Shown here: one piece after another, positions 11,091 through 22,336 of the stretch
Position numbering within the stretch: the first letter of the stretch is position 1
Layout of the letters: every line of letters begins with the position of its first letter
NCBI RefSeq assembly: GCF_034190915.1
Contig: NW_026947507.1
Span: 28,572,001 to 28,636,000 of the forward strand
From: Cavia porcellus
Lineage: Eukaryota; Chordata; Mammalia; Rodentia; Caviidae
Length of the DNA: 64,000 bases
Direction of reading: 5' to 3'
Translations under genes and position numbers: made by a program
Notes under the pieces: generated by a model
The model's database searches: none
The model's input: only the letters and a program-made list of their open reading frames with translations
What the model was told of the DNA's origin: nothing

Positions 11091-11880
11091 GCCAGGCGCG
11101 GCAGCTAAACAGGCTGGGCTAGGCTGGTAGTGTGGGCCAGCCCACCTATCGGGAGCTCAGCAGGTCTCCAAGTGAAGCCGGAATGGGGAGGCTGATGTGG
11201 AAGCCTCAAACCCACCTCTCCCCTTCACTGCACCTGGAAGCTTGAGGGAACTCCAGCAGTCTGGGTGCAGATATCCAGAGTCCTCCAGACACGCAGAGAG
11301 GCCGGTGAGGGCACCCCAGATCTGCCCAGCTCCTCCTCTGCAGGCCTATGGCCAGGCGCGGCAGCTAAACAGGCTGGGCTAGGCTGGTAGTGTGGGCCAG
11401 CCCACCTATCGGGAGCTCAGCAGGTCTCCAAGTGAAGCCGGGAATGGGGAGGCTGATGTGGAAGCCTCAAACCCACCTCTCTCCTTCACTGCACCTGGAA
11501 GCTTGAGGGAACTCCAGCAGTCTGGGCGCAGATATCCAGAGTCCTCCAGACACGCAGAGAGGCCAGTGAGGGCACCCCAGATCTGCCCAGCTCCTCCTCT
11601 GCAGACCTATGGCCAGGCGCGGCAGCTAAACAGGCTGGGCTAGGCTGATAGTGTGGGCCAGCCCACCTATGGGGAGCTCAGCAGGTCTCCAAATGAAGCC
11701 GGGAATGGGGAGGCTGATGTGGAAGCCTCAAACCCACCTCTCTCCTTCACTGCACCTGGAAGCCTGAGGGAACTCCAGCAGTCTGGGCGCAGATATCCAG
11801 AGTCCTCCAGACACGCAGGGAGGCCAGTGAGGGCACCCCAGATCTGCCCAGCTCCTCCTCTGCAGACCTATGGCCAGGCC
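11091..11880 (-). promoter_or_regulatory. L1 promoter: three tandem ~261-bp monomers
   Basis: The landmark GCCAGGC recurs at 11091, 11351, 11612 and 11873, so the period is 260, 261 and 261 bp. The copies are nearly identical. The array stops inside the next monomer at 11880, exactly at the target-site duplication, so the 5' end lies within a monomer as in mouse L1 A, F and Tf families, whose monomers are about 200 bp. Each monomer is GC-rich in an AT-rich setting and presumably carries promoter activity. I did not identify a specific factor site with confidence. Confidence 0.93.
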
Positions 11881-11896
11881 GGAAGCATTTATTTTG
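11881..11896. repeat. L1 target-site duplication, 5' side of the element
   Basis: GGAAGCATTTATTTTG, identical to 4552-4567. Followed by ATAAATTTAAAC, a plausible A/T-rich L1 endonuclease target. Confidence 0.93.
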
Positions 11897-12171
11897 ATAA
11901 ATTTAAACTCAAAGGAGTGACCCTAGACATTTTAAAAATTGTCCACACAGCAATGATTCCTAAACACAGTAAACACTGAGCCTATGGCTATCAAAGGCAT
12001 TCCATTTAATTGTTTTTTTTTGCCTCCAATCAATTGAAAGTTTGATTTGGATTCAGAAAGAAATCACAAATTGGCAAAATATAGTTCAACCAATAGCCCC
12101 AATTAATGCTGCACTCTATTGGTCAGTTCTGCTGGCTGCTGGTCTCCAGGGCTACTGATTGCTGCTGTCTG

Positions 12172-12385
12172 ACAGTGGCTTGTGCTGGCTGCCATCTTCA
12201 GAGCAGACACACTGCTGGTCTTTGTTTCCAATCCTCTTTGACTTCTAGTCTCTGGCACTCTTTAGAGGTAGCAATTTCTAGTGTTTATTGTTCTTTAAGT
12301 CACTCTTTTGTCCATACTCAGGTTCCTGAGTAGATTTACAAGACCTCAAAGTTGACACTACCTAAGAAATAATGACTTCTTAGAT
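12172..12385. repeat. Direct repeat copy 1 (~215 bp), unassigned family
   Basis: Shares with 13393-13610, at a constant offset of 1,221 bp, the blocks TGGCTTGTGCTGGCTGCCAT, CACACTGCTGGTC, CTTTAGAGGTAGCA, TCTAGTGTTTATTGTTCTTT, CTTTTGTCCATA and AATAATGA. Identity is roughly 80% by eye. The complement contains AACAATAAACAC, a possible polyadenylation signal, which suggests an LTR-like or retroviral origin on the minus strand. I cannot name the family. Confidence 0.75.
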
Positions 12386-13127
12386 TCACGAATATGACTT
12401 AATTTGAACAGGACCTGTGCTGCAGCATAGAGGTACACCAGGAAGTACCCTCGAGCGCTCACCTTGGATGTGTGAGGGAGTGGGGCTTATATAGCAGCTG
12501 CAGGCCTTTAAGGGTTCAACATAAATCTGTTTGGTTCAGATTTGAGAATGATGATTGATACCAGTGCAGTGGTGGGATTGAGTCAAATGGGTGGGGTACA
12601 GGACAGAAACAAGTGTCAAGGCAGAGATTCAAGGAAAGTACGAAGAAATTTGTGCTGTTTGATTGACAGTTGTCGTGACTCTGAAAAATGGTGGAGAAAC
12701 AGAACCATCCGGGAGAGCAAGCTGCGTTCGTCACAGTTTATTGGAGCTTGGGAAAGTTGGAGATGTTAATGGGCCAGAACCCCTCTCTCCCATCATCTTA
12801 GCCATGTGTGAATGTCCCACCTTCTGCAGAGATGGGGGTAGTATGTGGAGTGGTGGGTGTGCAGGAGGGGCAAGACACATATCCTGTCAGAGCCTTACAA
12901 GAAAGGGACTGCTACATAACATGGAGGAAATCGAAGCAGCTGTTCTGGCCTTACCTAGGAAGGTGTTGGGGTAGTGGAGAAAGTGGAGAGCGATGTGACA
13001 GCTTTTGGCCAAATGATGTAACTCTCTGACTGCACAGGAAAGGTGAGAGTCAGGTACTTGTGTGTCTCTCGATTAATTAGATTCAGAGGTTATTTTAATT
13101 AGAATTTTCTGTATTTTAAATTGAAAT
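12386..13127. other. Unassigned sequence between the direct repeats
   Basis: Moderately GC-rich with a TATA-like GCTTATATAGCAGC near 12486-12499 and several short open frames that match nothing I know. If the flanking repeats are LTRs, this would be the remnant internal part of a small element. No gag, protease or RT motifs are visible. Short frames at 12542-12769, 12663-12974 and 12808-13029 are not supported as genes. Confidence 0.4.
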
Positions 13128-13131
13128 TTCT

Positions 13132-13270
13132 GCTAGATGTGGTGGCATAAATCTGTATCGCAGCCCTTGGAAGTGTGAGGTAGGACTACCACCCTGAGTT
13201 CGAGGCCATCCTGGGCTATGCAAGTTAGTTCGTGGCCAATCTGAATTGCATAGTGAAACTGTCTCAAACA
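13132..13270 (+). mobile_element. B1-like SINE (7SL-derived)
   Basis: Begins GCTAGATGTGGTGGCATAAAT, followed by the 7SL-type GAGTTCGAGGCCATCCTGGGC (one mismatch to the usual block), GTGAAACTGTCTC and an A-rich tail with CAAAACAAAG. It has a duplicated GGCCA-xxx-CTGAATTGCATAG segment like the other B1-like copies in the window. Heavily mutated, so older. Confidence 0.8.
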
Positions 13271-13392
13271 AAACAAAGCAACAAAAATTGAATTATCTCA
13301 GCTTTAACTATACTTCTTATGATCATGGGGTTTTATTTTGCTATGATGTTTTTATGTATTTTAAATTTACCTTAACAATGGTGCTTATCTTG

Positions 13393-13610
13393 CCAATGGC
13401 TTGTGCTGGCTGCCATTTTCAGATCTTACACACTGCTGGTCATTGTTTTCCATCCTCTGCGACTGCTGGTCTCTGAGATTCTTTAGAGGTAGCAGCTTCT
13501 AGTGTTTATTGTTCTTTTAAAGTGACTCTTTTGTCCATAATACTCGGGATCCCAAGTAGAATTATGGGTCCTTCAAAGTTGATGCTACCTGAAAAATAAT
13601 GATTTCTTAG
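13393..13610. repeat. Direct repeat copy 2 (~215 bp)
   Basis: Partner of 12172-12385, in the same orientation. Small indels distinguish the two, for example around CTCGGGATCCCAAGTAG. Similarity ends just after TTCTTAGATTTC. Confidence 0.75.
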
Positions 13611-15010
13611 ATTTCATGTATTTTAAATTTATCTTAAATTTTTACTATTTTTAAATAAATAATATTGTTTCCAATATTTTACCACTACTCAATGTGCATC
13701 TAAGTACATATTCACATTCCTCACTAATTTAAAATGTTGAGTTTCAGTGGATGCATTTATGCAGAAGATAATATATAAAAAATTTCAACAGTCAAAACTG
13801 AGTGAAAAAGCAAAATAGATGGAATAGAATTCTAAAGGTATTCAACACATTTGAGAAAAATATGTATTCATTTTGTTTAGGAGGCTACAATGCACACTGG
13901 TCATTGGTAAATATGATAACTTTGGGTTTAGTTCCCTGGTGTCAGTCATTGATGGCATATATATTCCTGAGCAGGGAGCTTTCCCCTAAGTGGTGTCCTA
14001 GGTCTGTGTTACTGTGTTACAGAGGTATTTTTGTTTGTCTTGGTGAAGCAGGTTTGGGAAAGCAAATATTTAAAAAGATTATCTCACCATTCCAGAATAA
14101 GAGCAAACATATCAGATGAAGGACTGAAGACATAGATTAAGAGAAATTAAATTTAAGGAATATTGCTGAAATAGAATTTACCAGGTGTAAAACAGAAATG
14201 GGTGTCATGAACAAGGGAAAGAAATACATCAAAATAACTTTTGAGTTTAATAATCTAGGGGGTTTGTGAATGCTAACTTAAAGTCTAGTTTATTTTCCTG
14301 AGCCTTTTTGTTTTTTTCTGATATATGCTTACCTGTATTTTTTGGTAAAACTCAAGTTTCCTTTTATTAAGAGCTGTAAGTTGTATTTATCTTTATGCCT
14401 TATTCTGTAAGACTGACAGACATGTTTAGTTGTATAACTCTAGTAACCAGCATAATAAATTTGCTTGCTCTAAATTTTTATTAGTTTTGTTTGTTGTAAC
14501 TGTTTTACAAAATTTCTTTGTTTTGTCCCTTGTTATACTGTAGGGTTGTACTATGTATGCGGTGAGAGTAAAGATTTTTAGAATCCCAGTTCTCATTTCT
14601 GTGTGTACACACAAGATATTGTCAATATATTCAATTTAATAAGTCTTAGTTTCCTTAACTATGAAATAAAACATATAAATTGTAAGAATTCATGAATGTG
14701 TTTCCTCAAATTAAACCATCTCTTTATTTCCATTACGAGTATATAAAGTAGTATTTTATTTAAATAAATAATATAATTTTTACACATTGTCATTAGCAAT
14801 GTTATTTTTAATTTTATTAAAAATTACACTACATTACAAAATACTTGGAAAGTTTTCAGCTTTTCTATAGTTCAAAAGCTTTACATATTTTGTGAATTAT
14901 TTGAACACTGAGAGTTGGAAATAAGTCAGCAGTGGAATTCTGTCACCTAGAACTTACTGGTTACTTCCTTTGGGAAGTAACCACATTCTCACAGTTCTAC
15001 TGGCCTTTGC

Positions 15011-15015
15011 TCTCT

Positions 15016-15060
<45 letters not shown>
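15011..15060. repeat. (TG)n microsatellite
   Basis: TCTCTC leader, then about 20 TG units ending in TATG. It creates a spurious poly-Cys-Val open frame. Confidence 0.97.
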
Positions 15061-15063
<3 letters not shown>

Positions 15064-17802
15064 TACTTATTGATTCAATTTTCTTAATGTATATGATTTA
15101 TCAAGTGAATGTTTGCTATGGCATTAAATGTAACAATTATGATTTTAAATGTAATTTCAAACTACCTAGTATTACTCGGTAATTAAAAACAGTTTAAAAA
15201 TCATAAGAGATTTTCAGGGAAGATGTAATATACTTTAAACTTCTGAGAACATTCATTAGTGCCTTTATTACTTTAGTAATTACAACTTAGTGAAATAAAT
15301 TGAATTTTTTCTTAAGTTGAACAGTACGTGGCTGTTGACAGTTAGTTTATATGACAGTATGTGTATTATTATGCAAAATTAACACCAGAGGAATTCATGC
15401 AAGGTTAGGACAAAGTAGATTTTAATGATTCATATGCTATTATCAGTGGTTGGTAAAAGGCTTTTTATCTTGTGATTTTAATTAGCATATTTGCGGTACC
15501 TAATGATTACATTCACTGAGGAGCATAAGTACTTCCACATAACATTTCAGTTCCTTTATTTTTACTCCTTCTCTTTGCCCCTTCTTTTATTTTTTCCAGC
15601 ATCAGATTCAGTCATTTACCTTGTAAGACCTTATACCTTCGTCCTCATTTATACAGATTGAAAATCAGATTAACAAGCCAAAGCACATGTAAAACATGTA
15701 AGACAATTGTACTAATTTAGAGCACAATTTTAGACATGTTGTCTGCACTGGCTTATAGCTCCTAGTTTTATTTCTGTTTTTTCTATTAATATCTTTTAAA
15801 TTTTGTAGTATAGAGAGAGCTAGAAAGATGGAGTATTTCATGTAAGAGAGGCCATACCACATTTAAGTTTGTGGGTGTGACTTCACTTAAAATTATGTTC
15901 TCAAGGAATATCCATCTTTCTACAGCTGACCCCTTTTTTCAAATAGTGTTTTTTAAATTTATCCACTTATTTTAAGCTGCAGTATATCCAGCACAGTGCA
16001 AAGATCTCATACTTACTTTCATTCTTCCTTGAGACCTGCACAGGTCCAGTTATAGAACTTAGGCTGAGTGCCTTCACTTCTGAGATCATTGGAGTCTGTG
16101 AAATTTTTCTATAGGATCTTAGAGAATTCAGCAGGAACAGCATAAACAGAAAGTGTAGCTGTTCTTTAACACAGCCACCCCCATCTAAGCCTGACTGAAA
16201 TGCTTTTAAATAGATGTGGAGTCAGTTATTAGTTGCTGCTGAATTGAGAAGCCTATGGCTTTTATTTACATAAAGAAAAGATGCAAGGATCAATTCTGTA
16301 ATTTGACTTTATTTTAATTTTTGCTTCTGGTACTTATTTAATTGCTCCGAAATGTATGGGTCAACTGTGTAAAATATATGATTTATGCATTTTTCAACTG
16401 ATAAAACAATCTTATTTTCAACATTTAGTTTTGTATAATTTTTAATATTCTCTCAGCAATGGAATAAATTTTCAATAGGAAGTAAATTAAGAACCTTTTA
16501 TAAACATATTCCTGAAACATGCATATTTCTACATAAGAATAATATGCATAAGTAGCAAGTTCTATAATTATAACTAATTTCACAGAAATATAATATGAAA
16601 CAAAATTATTGACAACTAACGCCTGAATATTTATAATAAAAAGAAAAATTTTGTTTTATTCTTAGATTAAGATTTATATATGTTGCAAAACTGAAAACAA
16701 CCTGCAACGGGACTATTTATAAATATGGAGACAGTTGCAGCTATTCTCTGACACTACCTAGTACTGGTTTTTCACAGATTGATTTTAAAATTATTAATGA
16801 GAATTTTATTTTCTTCATAAACTTTAGTCAGAAACTTATTTATTTTGAGTTTATTCCATGTATAATATGAATTATCAACTTAGGAATAATTGTATTGATT
16901 CTTACAGTATTAAACAATAATACTCTTAAACTTCTTCTCAATATATAATCTAACATTTTATTTGCAGATAATTATGTACAAAATGCAACAGAAGCCAAAA
17001 ATTGCTACACGTTTTAATAAGTATAAAATGTGTCCCAAAATCAGAATGCTAGCAACTTGTGGCTTGGCAAACCAAACCTTCCTAGTTGAATGTTATTGCT
17101 TATATACAACCAAAAGGGAATATAGGGATCAATGTGCTTTTGCATTTAAATGAACATTTCGAGATGCATTGTTTGTTATCAGTCAGTACTTTCCCTGAAA
17201 TTTGTATGGTTAAAATGTATGGGTTTTTCAAAAAGTACATAAAATTACAATGGGTGGAATGACACTGTTAAGCTATCTTAAATTCCAATCTACCTCTTAC
17301 AGTTTTCACCTTTCACATGCCTCAGAGATTCAGTGTTTACCTAGAAATCTCATACTTTTCTTTGCATTCCACTTACCAAAGGAAATAAACATAAAATAAG
17401 AAAGCTAAATCACGTATTTCCAAGAATATACCTGATTATTATCTCTATTTCCATTCAACGTGCATGTAGAAATGAAGACTCTCATACTAAAAATATTAAC
17501 GACCACCAATACTGAAAATGATGGAAGATATTTAGATGTTTGCCTTTTCTCTTCTCATATAAACTGCTTTAGTTTTCCAGTTGTAAACTCAACTAATTTT
17601 ATTTAGAAGATCTCAAATGAAATATTTGTAAATAAAGCATCATGAAATGTTTTAAATATAGAACTACATATTTTGAATCAACTTTTAGAATAACATTTGC
17701 ACTTGTATTATAGATTCTTTATGTAATTTACCAACTTTTTCAAAACTCTGAGGAGATAACAAGATCCTGATGATTTTGAGCCTCAGGATAGGAAAGTCAA
17801 TG

Positions 17803-17804
17803 TT

Positions 17805-17835
<31 letters not shown>
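17803..17835. repeat. Poly-T tract
   Basis: About 30 uninterrupted T following CAATGTTG. It could be the complement of the tail of a retroelement truncated to almost nothing, but no body or duplication is recognisable. Confidence 0.9.
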
Positions 17836-17839
<4 letters not shown>

Positions 17840-18929
17840 GCATTCTCATAAAGATGTTGATTTGATACACACAAACATAAAAAAGGAAATCCACAAAATG
17901 TCAGTTTTAGATATGAGATTATTTCTATTTCATAGAGGAAAAATAAAGCATGAAATCAGATGGAATCAAATGCAGACAATAACAATGCGTATTTTTCTGT
18001 ATACTTGAAACAAGTAATTTGCATAAAAAGATCATGTAAATACTATATATTTTTAAAATGTCTATACATTTTTAAAAAGATACCATCTAATAAGTTACTA
18101 CCAGTTAATTGATGAGATGAATAATTTATCATAGGAATAAATACTTTCTGATTGTTAGTAATTTATCAAATTATTATTTTCCAAATGTCCAATATAGAAA
18201 AAAAACCGTGATGCAATTGTGGTCCATGACTATAATTACAGATTAAAGAATGTATAATATGCTTGTACATTTTTTTCAATTTACCAAATCCTGTATAAAA
18301 GCCTTTCAGTGAATTAAACATTTATAAGAAATTTTATATATGGGTTTTTAAATAACTTGTGAAGACTGAAGGTCATCTATTAGATTCAAGAATGGAGACT
18401 GATAATAAATGAGGTTTGGAATGATAGTGATTAAGTTGGAATAGAAGGCAGATGATGGACTCAGGGAATGTAAAGAATAATAAATATTTAGAACTTGATC
18501 ATTGATCAAATTTAGGATGAAAACACAATGGTAATTCTTAAGATTACAATAAAACTGTAATTAAAAACTGGTAGAATATACAACCCAGTTAGAAACGGTC
18601 TTAAATTCAGAAAAGTCCACAGTGTGTTTAAATATCTGTGACCCTCCAAATATAATTAGTGTTTATATATCTAAGTAAAGATATCTGGGTGGAGTAAAAA
18701 TTGGAAAATGCATAAATGAGGATATAGTTCATAGCACAGAGTGAATGAGACCAATTAATGCAAAAAACTGAGAAAAACAGAGAAGAAATTTGGAGAAGAC
18801 AAATATTAATATTATCAAAAGAGGAGGGAAAATCTACAGAATACTTATTAGAATTAAAAATTAGATACACGAGCCAATGATTTTCAGAATCTAAAAATAA
18901 ATTCTGACTTCAAAGAAACAGGGAGCTCC

Positions 18930-19230
18930 AATCTTTGCAGCTTCAGGGCAGCTCTTCAGAACCCCAGGAAATTGGCGATAACCACAAAGAAATGAGGGAA
19001 ACCGTGAAGATGCAGAACACTGAGGCCAAGAGGAGCCCTCTCTCAGTAGGAGAAAAGGACCACCCAACAACTGCCACACGTTTATAAACTGGGCAGGTTG
19101 GTGTCAAGTTAAACACCTCTGTCTAACAACTTGTTCACCTGTCTCACCTGGGGCACCTCGTGCTTCGGGGCTGGTCTTGCTATAGCCCACACCTGTGATC
19201 GATCTTCAATTTCAGCCATTCCCCACAATC
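18930..19230. other. GC-richer island, possible LTR fragment
   Basis: Stands out from the AT-rich surroundings. Contains TTTATAAACTGGGC, GGTGTCAAGTTAAACACC and several CpG sites (GATCGATC, CTCGTGCTTCGGGG). The composition suggests an inserted retroelement fragment, but no family could be assigned and no duplication was seen. Confidence 0.35.
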
Positions 19231-19804
19231 TTGAATACATAAAGCACTTGCAGTAATACAAAGCCTGAGAAAGACCACAGACTTTAACATCGTTTCAGTA
19301 GTGATTGTACTATGAGAAGTTTAAATGAAAAGATAGAAACAAACTACTTTGCATATAAAATGAATAATCAATCAGTGTTTGTGCCTCCTTTCAGCGCTGC
19401 TATTCTCTGCTTGTGAAATATAATTCATATCAGCTAAAAAGTGAAGCTGAGAGATATTGAATAAGACCCTGGGTTTAGTTTCTAATGCCCTAAAACAGAA
19501 AGATGAGCAGAGGAGGAGAAAAGAAGAGAAAGTAGAGAAATGATCAAATGTAAGAAAGTAGTGAAGCCCTGATTGGTAGAGTGCTGGATACAGGGAAAAA
19601 TGGAAGCTCAAGAGTAAGATAATATTAGTTACCAGGCTCACTTTCGGGTTTCTAATTCTATCTTTTGCATTATAATGAAGAGACTGATTTCAATCTAAAT
19701 TTGCCAGTTTTGTTAACTTTGATTAAATAGCTTAAATTAGGTGGGCTTACACTTTCTAACAATTTTAAAGTACAAAGGCTAGACATATCAGCGCTTCTTA
19801 GCAT

Positions 19805-20010
19805 ATGGCCAACACTCCTTTAGTTGCTTTACATTTTTAATTTCATTTAATCGACACAAAACTCTGTGAAGGGGATACTGTGTGTGCTTTTGCTTTAGAG
19901 AGGTTTTGCCTGACGTAGGGAAGGTAAGTACTGAGTCTTACTGCACACAACTAAAATGTCAGGCAAGAATCTGTACCACGCTTGCTGCTCCAGAACTATG
20001 CTATCAAATG
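19805..20010 (+). mobile_element. MIR-like ancient SINE
   Basis: TTTCATTTAATCGACACAAAACTCTGTGAAGG, AGAGAGG and a following stretch fit the MIR core region and its downstream part with many mismatches. MIRs predate placental radiation, so strong divergence is expected. Confidence 0.6.
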
Positions 20011-20680
20011 AAATGTTTGGATACTGTTTAGTCACATGTCATCTGCTCCACAATATACAGTGTTATTCATTTTACAGTGTCCGCAGCATATTTAATTACC
20101 AAGTAGAAATATACAAAGGATGACATTCAATTTTAATAGCAAAATGCATGCAAGCAAACTGTTACTGTTACGTATACATTTTTTAGAAGGCAATGTTAGT
20201 CATATTGTCCTGCTTTTCAAAAGTGTAAAACTTTACTCATTTATGTTAACTATTACCTAGGTCAATTTCTGATAGTACATATTTTCTGGAGCCAAATTTT
20301 TATGAAATATTATATAATAAACATTTGGAGATGCAAAAAAAAAAAGACACATTATTTAGTTTTCTCTAATTAAATAATTGTTTTGTTCATGGATCCAATA
20401 GCAGAGTTCTGCATATTGCTAAGTTCTATAGAATGATACTTATGGTAGCAGTGGGCAACTTAATGTATTAACAACTAATTTCTCTTGTACATTTTCTTCT
20501 AAAATACATTCATGCCAAATTTATTTTTTTGGCAAAATGACTACTGTCTCATTTTACAGAATTTTTACAGAATCACTAGCATGAAATAAATATAAAATTA
20601 TAGTATTGAAGCTATTAGCAAAACACAAATATTCTCAAGAATTTTAATAAGCTACTTCTTCCACGTTTTTGTTTCTTCAG

Positions 20681-20682
<2 letters not shown>

Positions 20683-20746
<64 letters not shown>
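20683..20746. repeat. (GT)n microsatellite
   Basis: About 30 GT units with one TTT interruption. It directly abuts the antisense B4-like SINE. Confidence 0.97.
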
Positions 20747-20747
<1 letters not shown>

Positions 20748-20748
<1 letters not shown>

Positions 20749-20950
20749 TTGGTACTAAGGAGTAAAGTCAAGGCCTTCAAATTGAGCTAAATCCCCAGTC
20801 CATATATTTTTTTTTTTTATTTTGACACAAGGTTTTGATATATCTCCAGATTTCTCAGAAGGCCCTCTAACTTGCTGTCCTTCTTCCCCAATCTCCTATG
20901 GTGCCAGAGTTAGGTCTTGAGCACCACATCTAGTGTGCAGTCTCGATGTA
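20748..20950 (-). mobile_element. B4-like SINE (ID-like plus B1-like parts), degenerate
   Basis: On the + strand: TTTGGTACTAAGGAGTAAAG to AGCTAAATCCCCAGTCC is the complement of an ID-like body, followed by a T run and then TTTTGACACAAGGTTTTGATAT, a degenerate complement of a B1-like body. This ID plus B1 order is the rodent B4 layout. The copy is badly eroded. Confidence 0.55.
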
Positions 20951-20974
20951 TCTTTTTAAGCTAATATCCTAGTG

Positions 20975-21372
20975 TTATGATTTAGATGAGAACATTCTCT
21001 AGAAGGCTCATGTTTTCAGAGTTAGTACTTTACAAATGTGATTGGTTCATGGGCAACACTATACTCATCAGTGGAAAGGCCACTAGCTAGACATAGTGTT
21101 AGGAGGTGGAGCTTGATCAGCAGAGACAGAGAGGTGTTTCACTGGAGCATGACTGGTGTGCATACCTCCCTCCCCTGGCTGCTTTCTCTCTTGTTCTTGC
21201 CCACCATGACTTTAGGATCTTTCCTTGGCTGGACCCTCCCACCGTGTCCATCTTTCCTTGGAATAAGCTGAATATAGACTAAATCCTCTGAAATCGAGTT
21301 CCCAAGTAAACCTCTCTCTTATTTTGTGGGTAATTAGGTCTTTTGCTCCAGCTACTATAAAGTGACTACTAC
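20975..21372 (+). mobile_element. MaLR-type solo LTR, sense orientation
   Basis: Begins TGTTATGATTTAGATGAGAA, continues AAGGCTCATGTTTTCAGAG, TTAGGAGGTGGAGCTTGAT and CTTCTCTCTTGTTCTTGCCC-type blocks, and ends ...CTATAAAGTGACTACTACA. The TG...CA ends and internal order fit MST/MLT1-type MaLR LTRs. One of only two sense-oriented LTRs here. The open frame at 21038-21271 runs inside it and is not a gene. Confidence 0.75.
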
Positions 21373-22197
21373 ACTGGGGTAGTCTTTCTCTCTAACTCAG
21401 TGAAAAAATACATTTACTTATATGGTAATTGTTAATAGTAATTAAATGGATTTGGTTTAGAATAGTAAAGTTCCTTGTTTATCTGAACTTTGTTCATATT
21501 CTACAGCACTAAAAGAGGTTTCATCCAAGGCAGTAGAGGCCCTTTGTTCACATTCTCCTTAACAAGGTCAGACTTTTCCTAAGCTTTGTATTCCTCAGCT
21601 GTGCCAAAGATCCACAGTGCACTCAGGATTTCCTTAAGCCCACTCTCCATTTCCTGAATTTCTGAAAATTCAGTGAGGAGCAAATCAGCTTCCTAGGAGC
21701 TACTTATCTTCCACTTGGCACTTTGTCCTAGACCTATCTGTCCGCCCCTCACCACCCAGACCTGTGTTCTAAACCTGCAGCAAATTTGCATTCATACCTT
21801 TCAAGACTCCCACTCTTACTGTATGTCTACAGTTATTTTCAGATGCAATAGCTGTCTTTTTGGGGTTGTCCTTTCTAGCTTTTGCAGCTATGGATGGTAG
21901 ATCTTTTGAGAATTTTGATGTGAGAAAATTGTTTATTTTGATCATAATATTATTAGTCCATTGTAGCTGAGAACTGGGTGTCAGATAAAATAATTTATTA
22001 GCTCAATATTTAAAGGCAGTGATATTTTATATTGTAATTCAGTGCTCCAGATTTTTAAAAAAATCCTGTTTATTATATATTGATATGTAAATAAGTTTAA
22101 AATTGCAAAATATTGCATCAATAAAATTAATGTTCTATCTATAGAGTAAAATAGTGTGCCTAGTAGAAAATCAAGTTATACATACATACATATATAT

Positions 22198-22224
22198 AAA
22201 GAGAGAAAGAGAGAGAGAGAGAAA
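22198..22224. repeat. (GA)n short microsatellite
   Basis: A run of AGAGAGAAAGAGAGAGAGAGAG directly following a short TACATACATA-TATATA stretch. Confidence 0.85.
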
Positions 22225-22336
22225 CTGGCATTTAATTTTTTAAAATGGTTATATTTTTTTCTTGTTTTAAATATGAAAGATATTACAGAAAGTGACATTG
22301 TTATGAAAAACTATTACTGATATGTTATAAATCCAT

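Larger units (their letters stand above)
4568..11880 (-). mobile_element. Near-intact full-length LINE-1 (7.3 kb)
   Basis: In sense order on the minus strand: about three 261-bp promoter monomers (11880-11091), a non-monomeric 5' UTR to about 10706, ORF1, a short spacer, ORF2, a ~1.2 kb 3' UTR and an A-rich tail with AAAC repeats (complement of 4568-4606). Perfect 16-bp target-site duplications bracket it. L1 moves by target-primed reverse transcription and also mobilises SINEs. ORF1 has an in-frame TGA at codon 4 and one frameshift; ORF2 has two frameshifts at A runs. The rest of both frames is open, so the copy looks young though non-autonomous as sequenced. It lies antisense to SPOCK3. Confidence 0.97.
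13611..18889. other. Intronic sequence with simple repeats
   Basis: AT-rich intron. Contains a (TG)n tract at 15011-15060 and a T run at about 17803-17835. Several short open frames are shadows of low-complexity DNA. The block at about 15380-15530, with TTAATTAGCATATTTGC, resembles conserved homeodomain-rich non-coding DNA but cannot be tested here. No exon or young transposon was seen. Confidence 0.5.

Noticed and set aside
10774..11130. 118-codon + strand frame next to the L1 monomers
   Set aside because: Lies antisense in the L1 5' UTR. GC-rich DNA has few stops; kept only as part of the antisense-ORF finding for the monomers.
14970..15182. 70-codon frame with a Cys-Val run
   Set aside because: Translates the (TG)n microsatellite.
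15590..15640. CCAG|CATCAGATTCAG as a possible next SPOCK3 exon
   Set aside because: The reading frame does not give the expected residues of the following domain.
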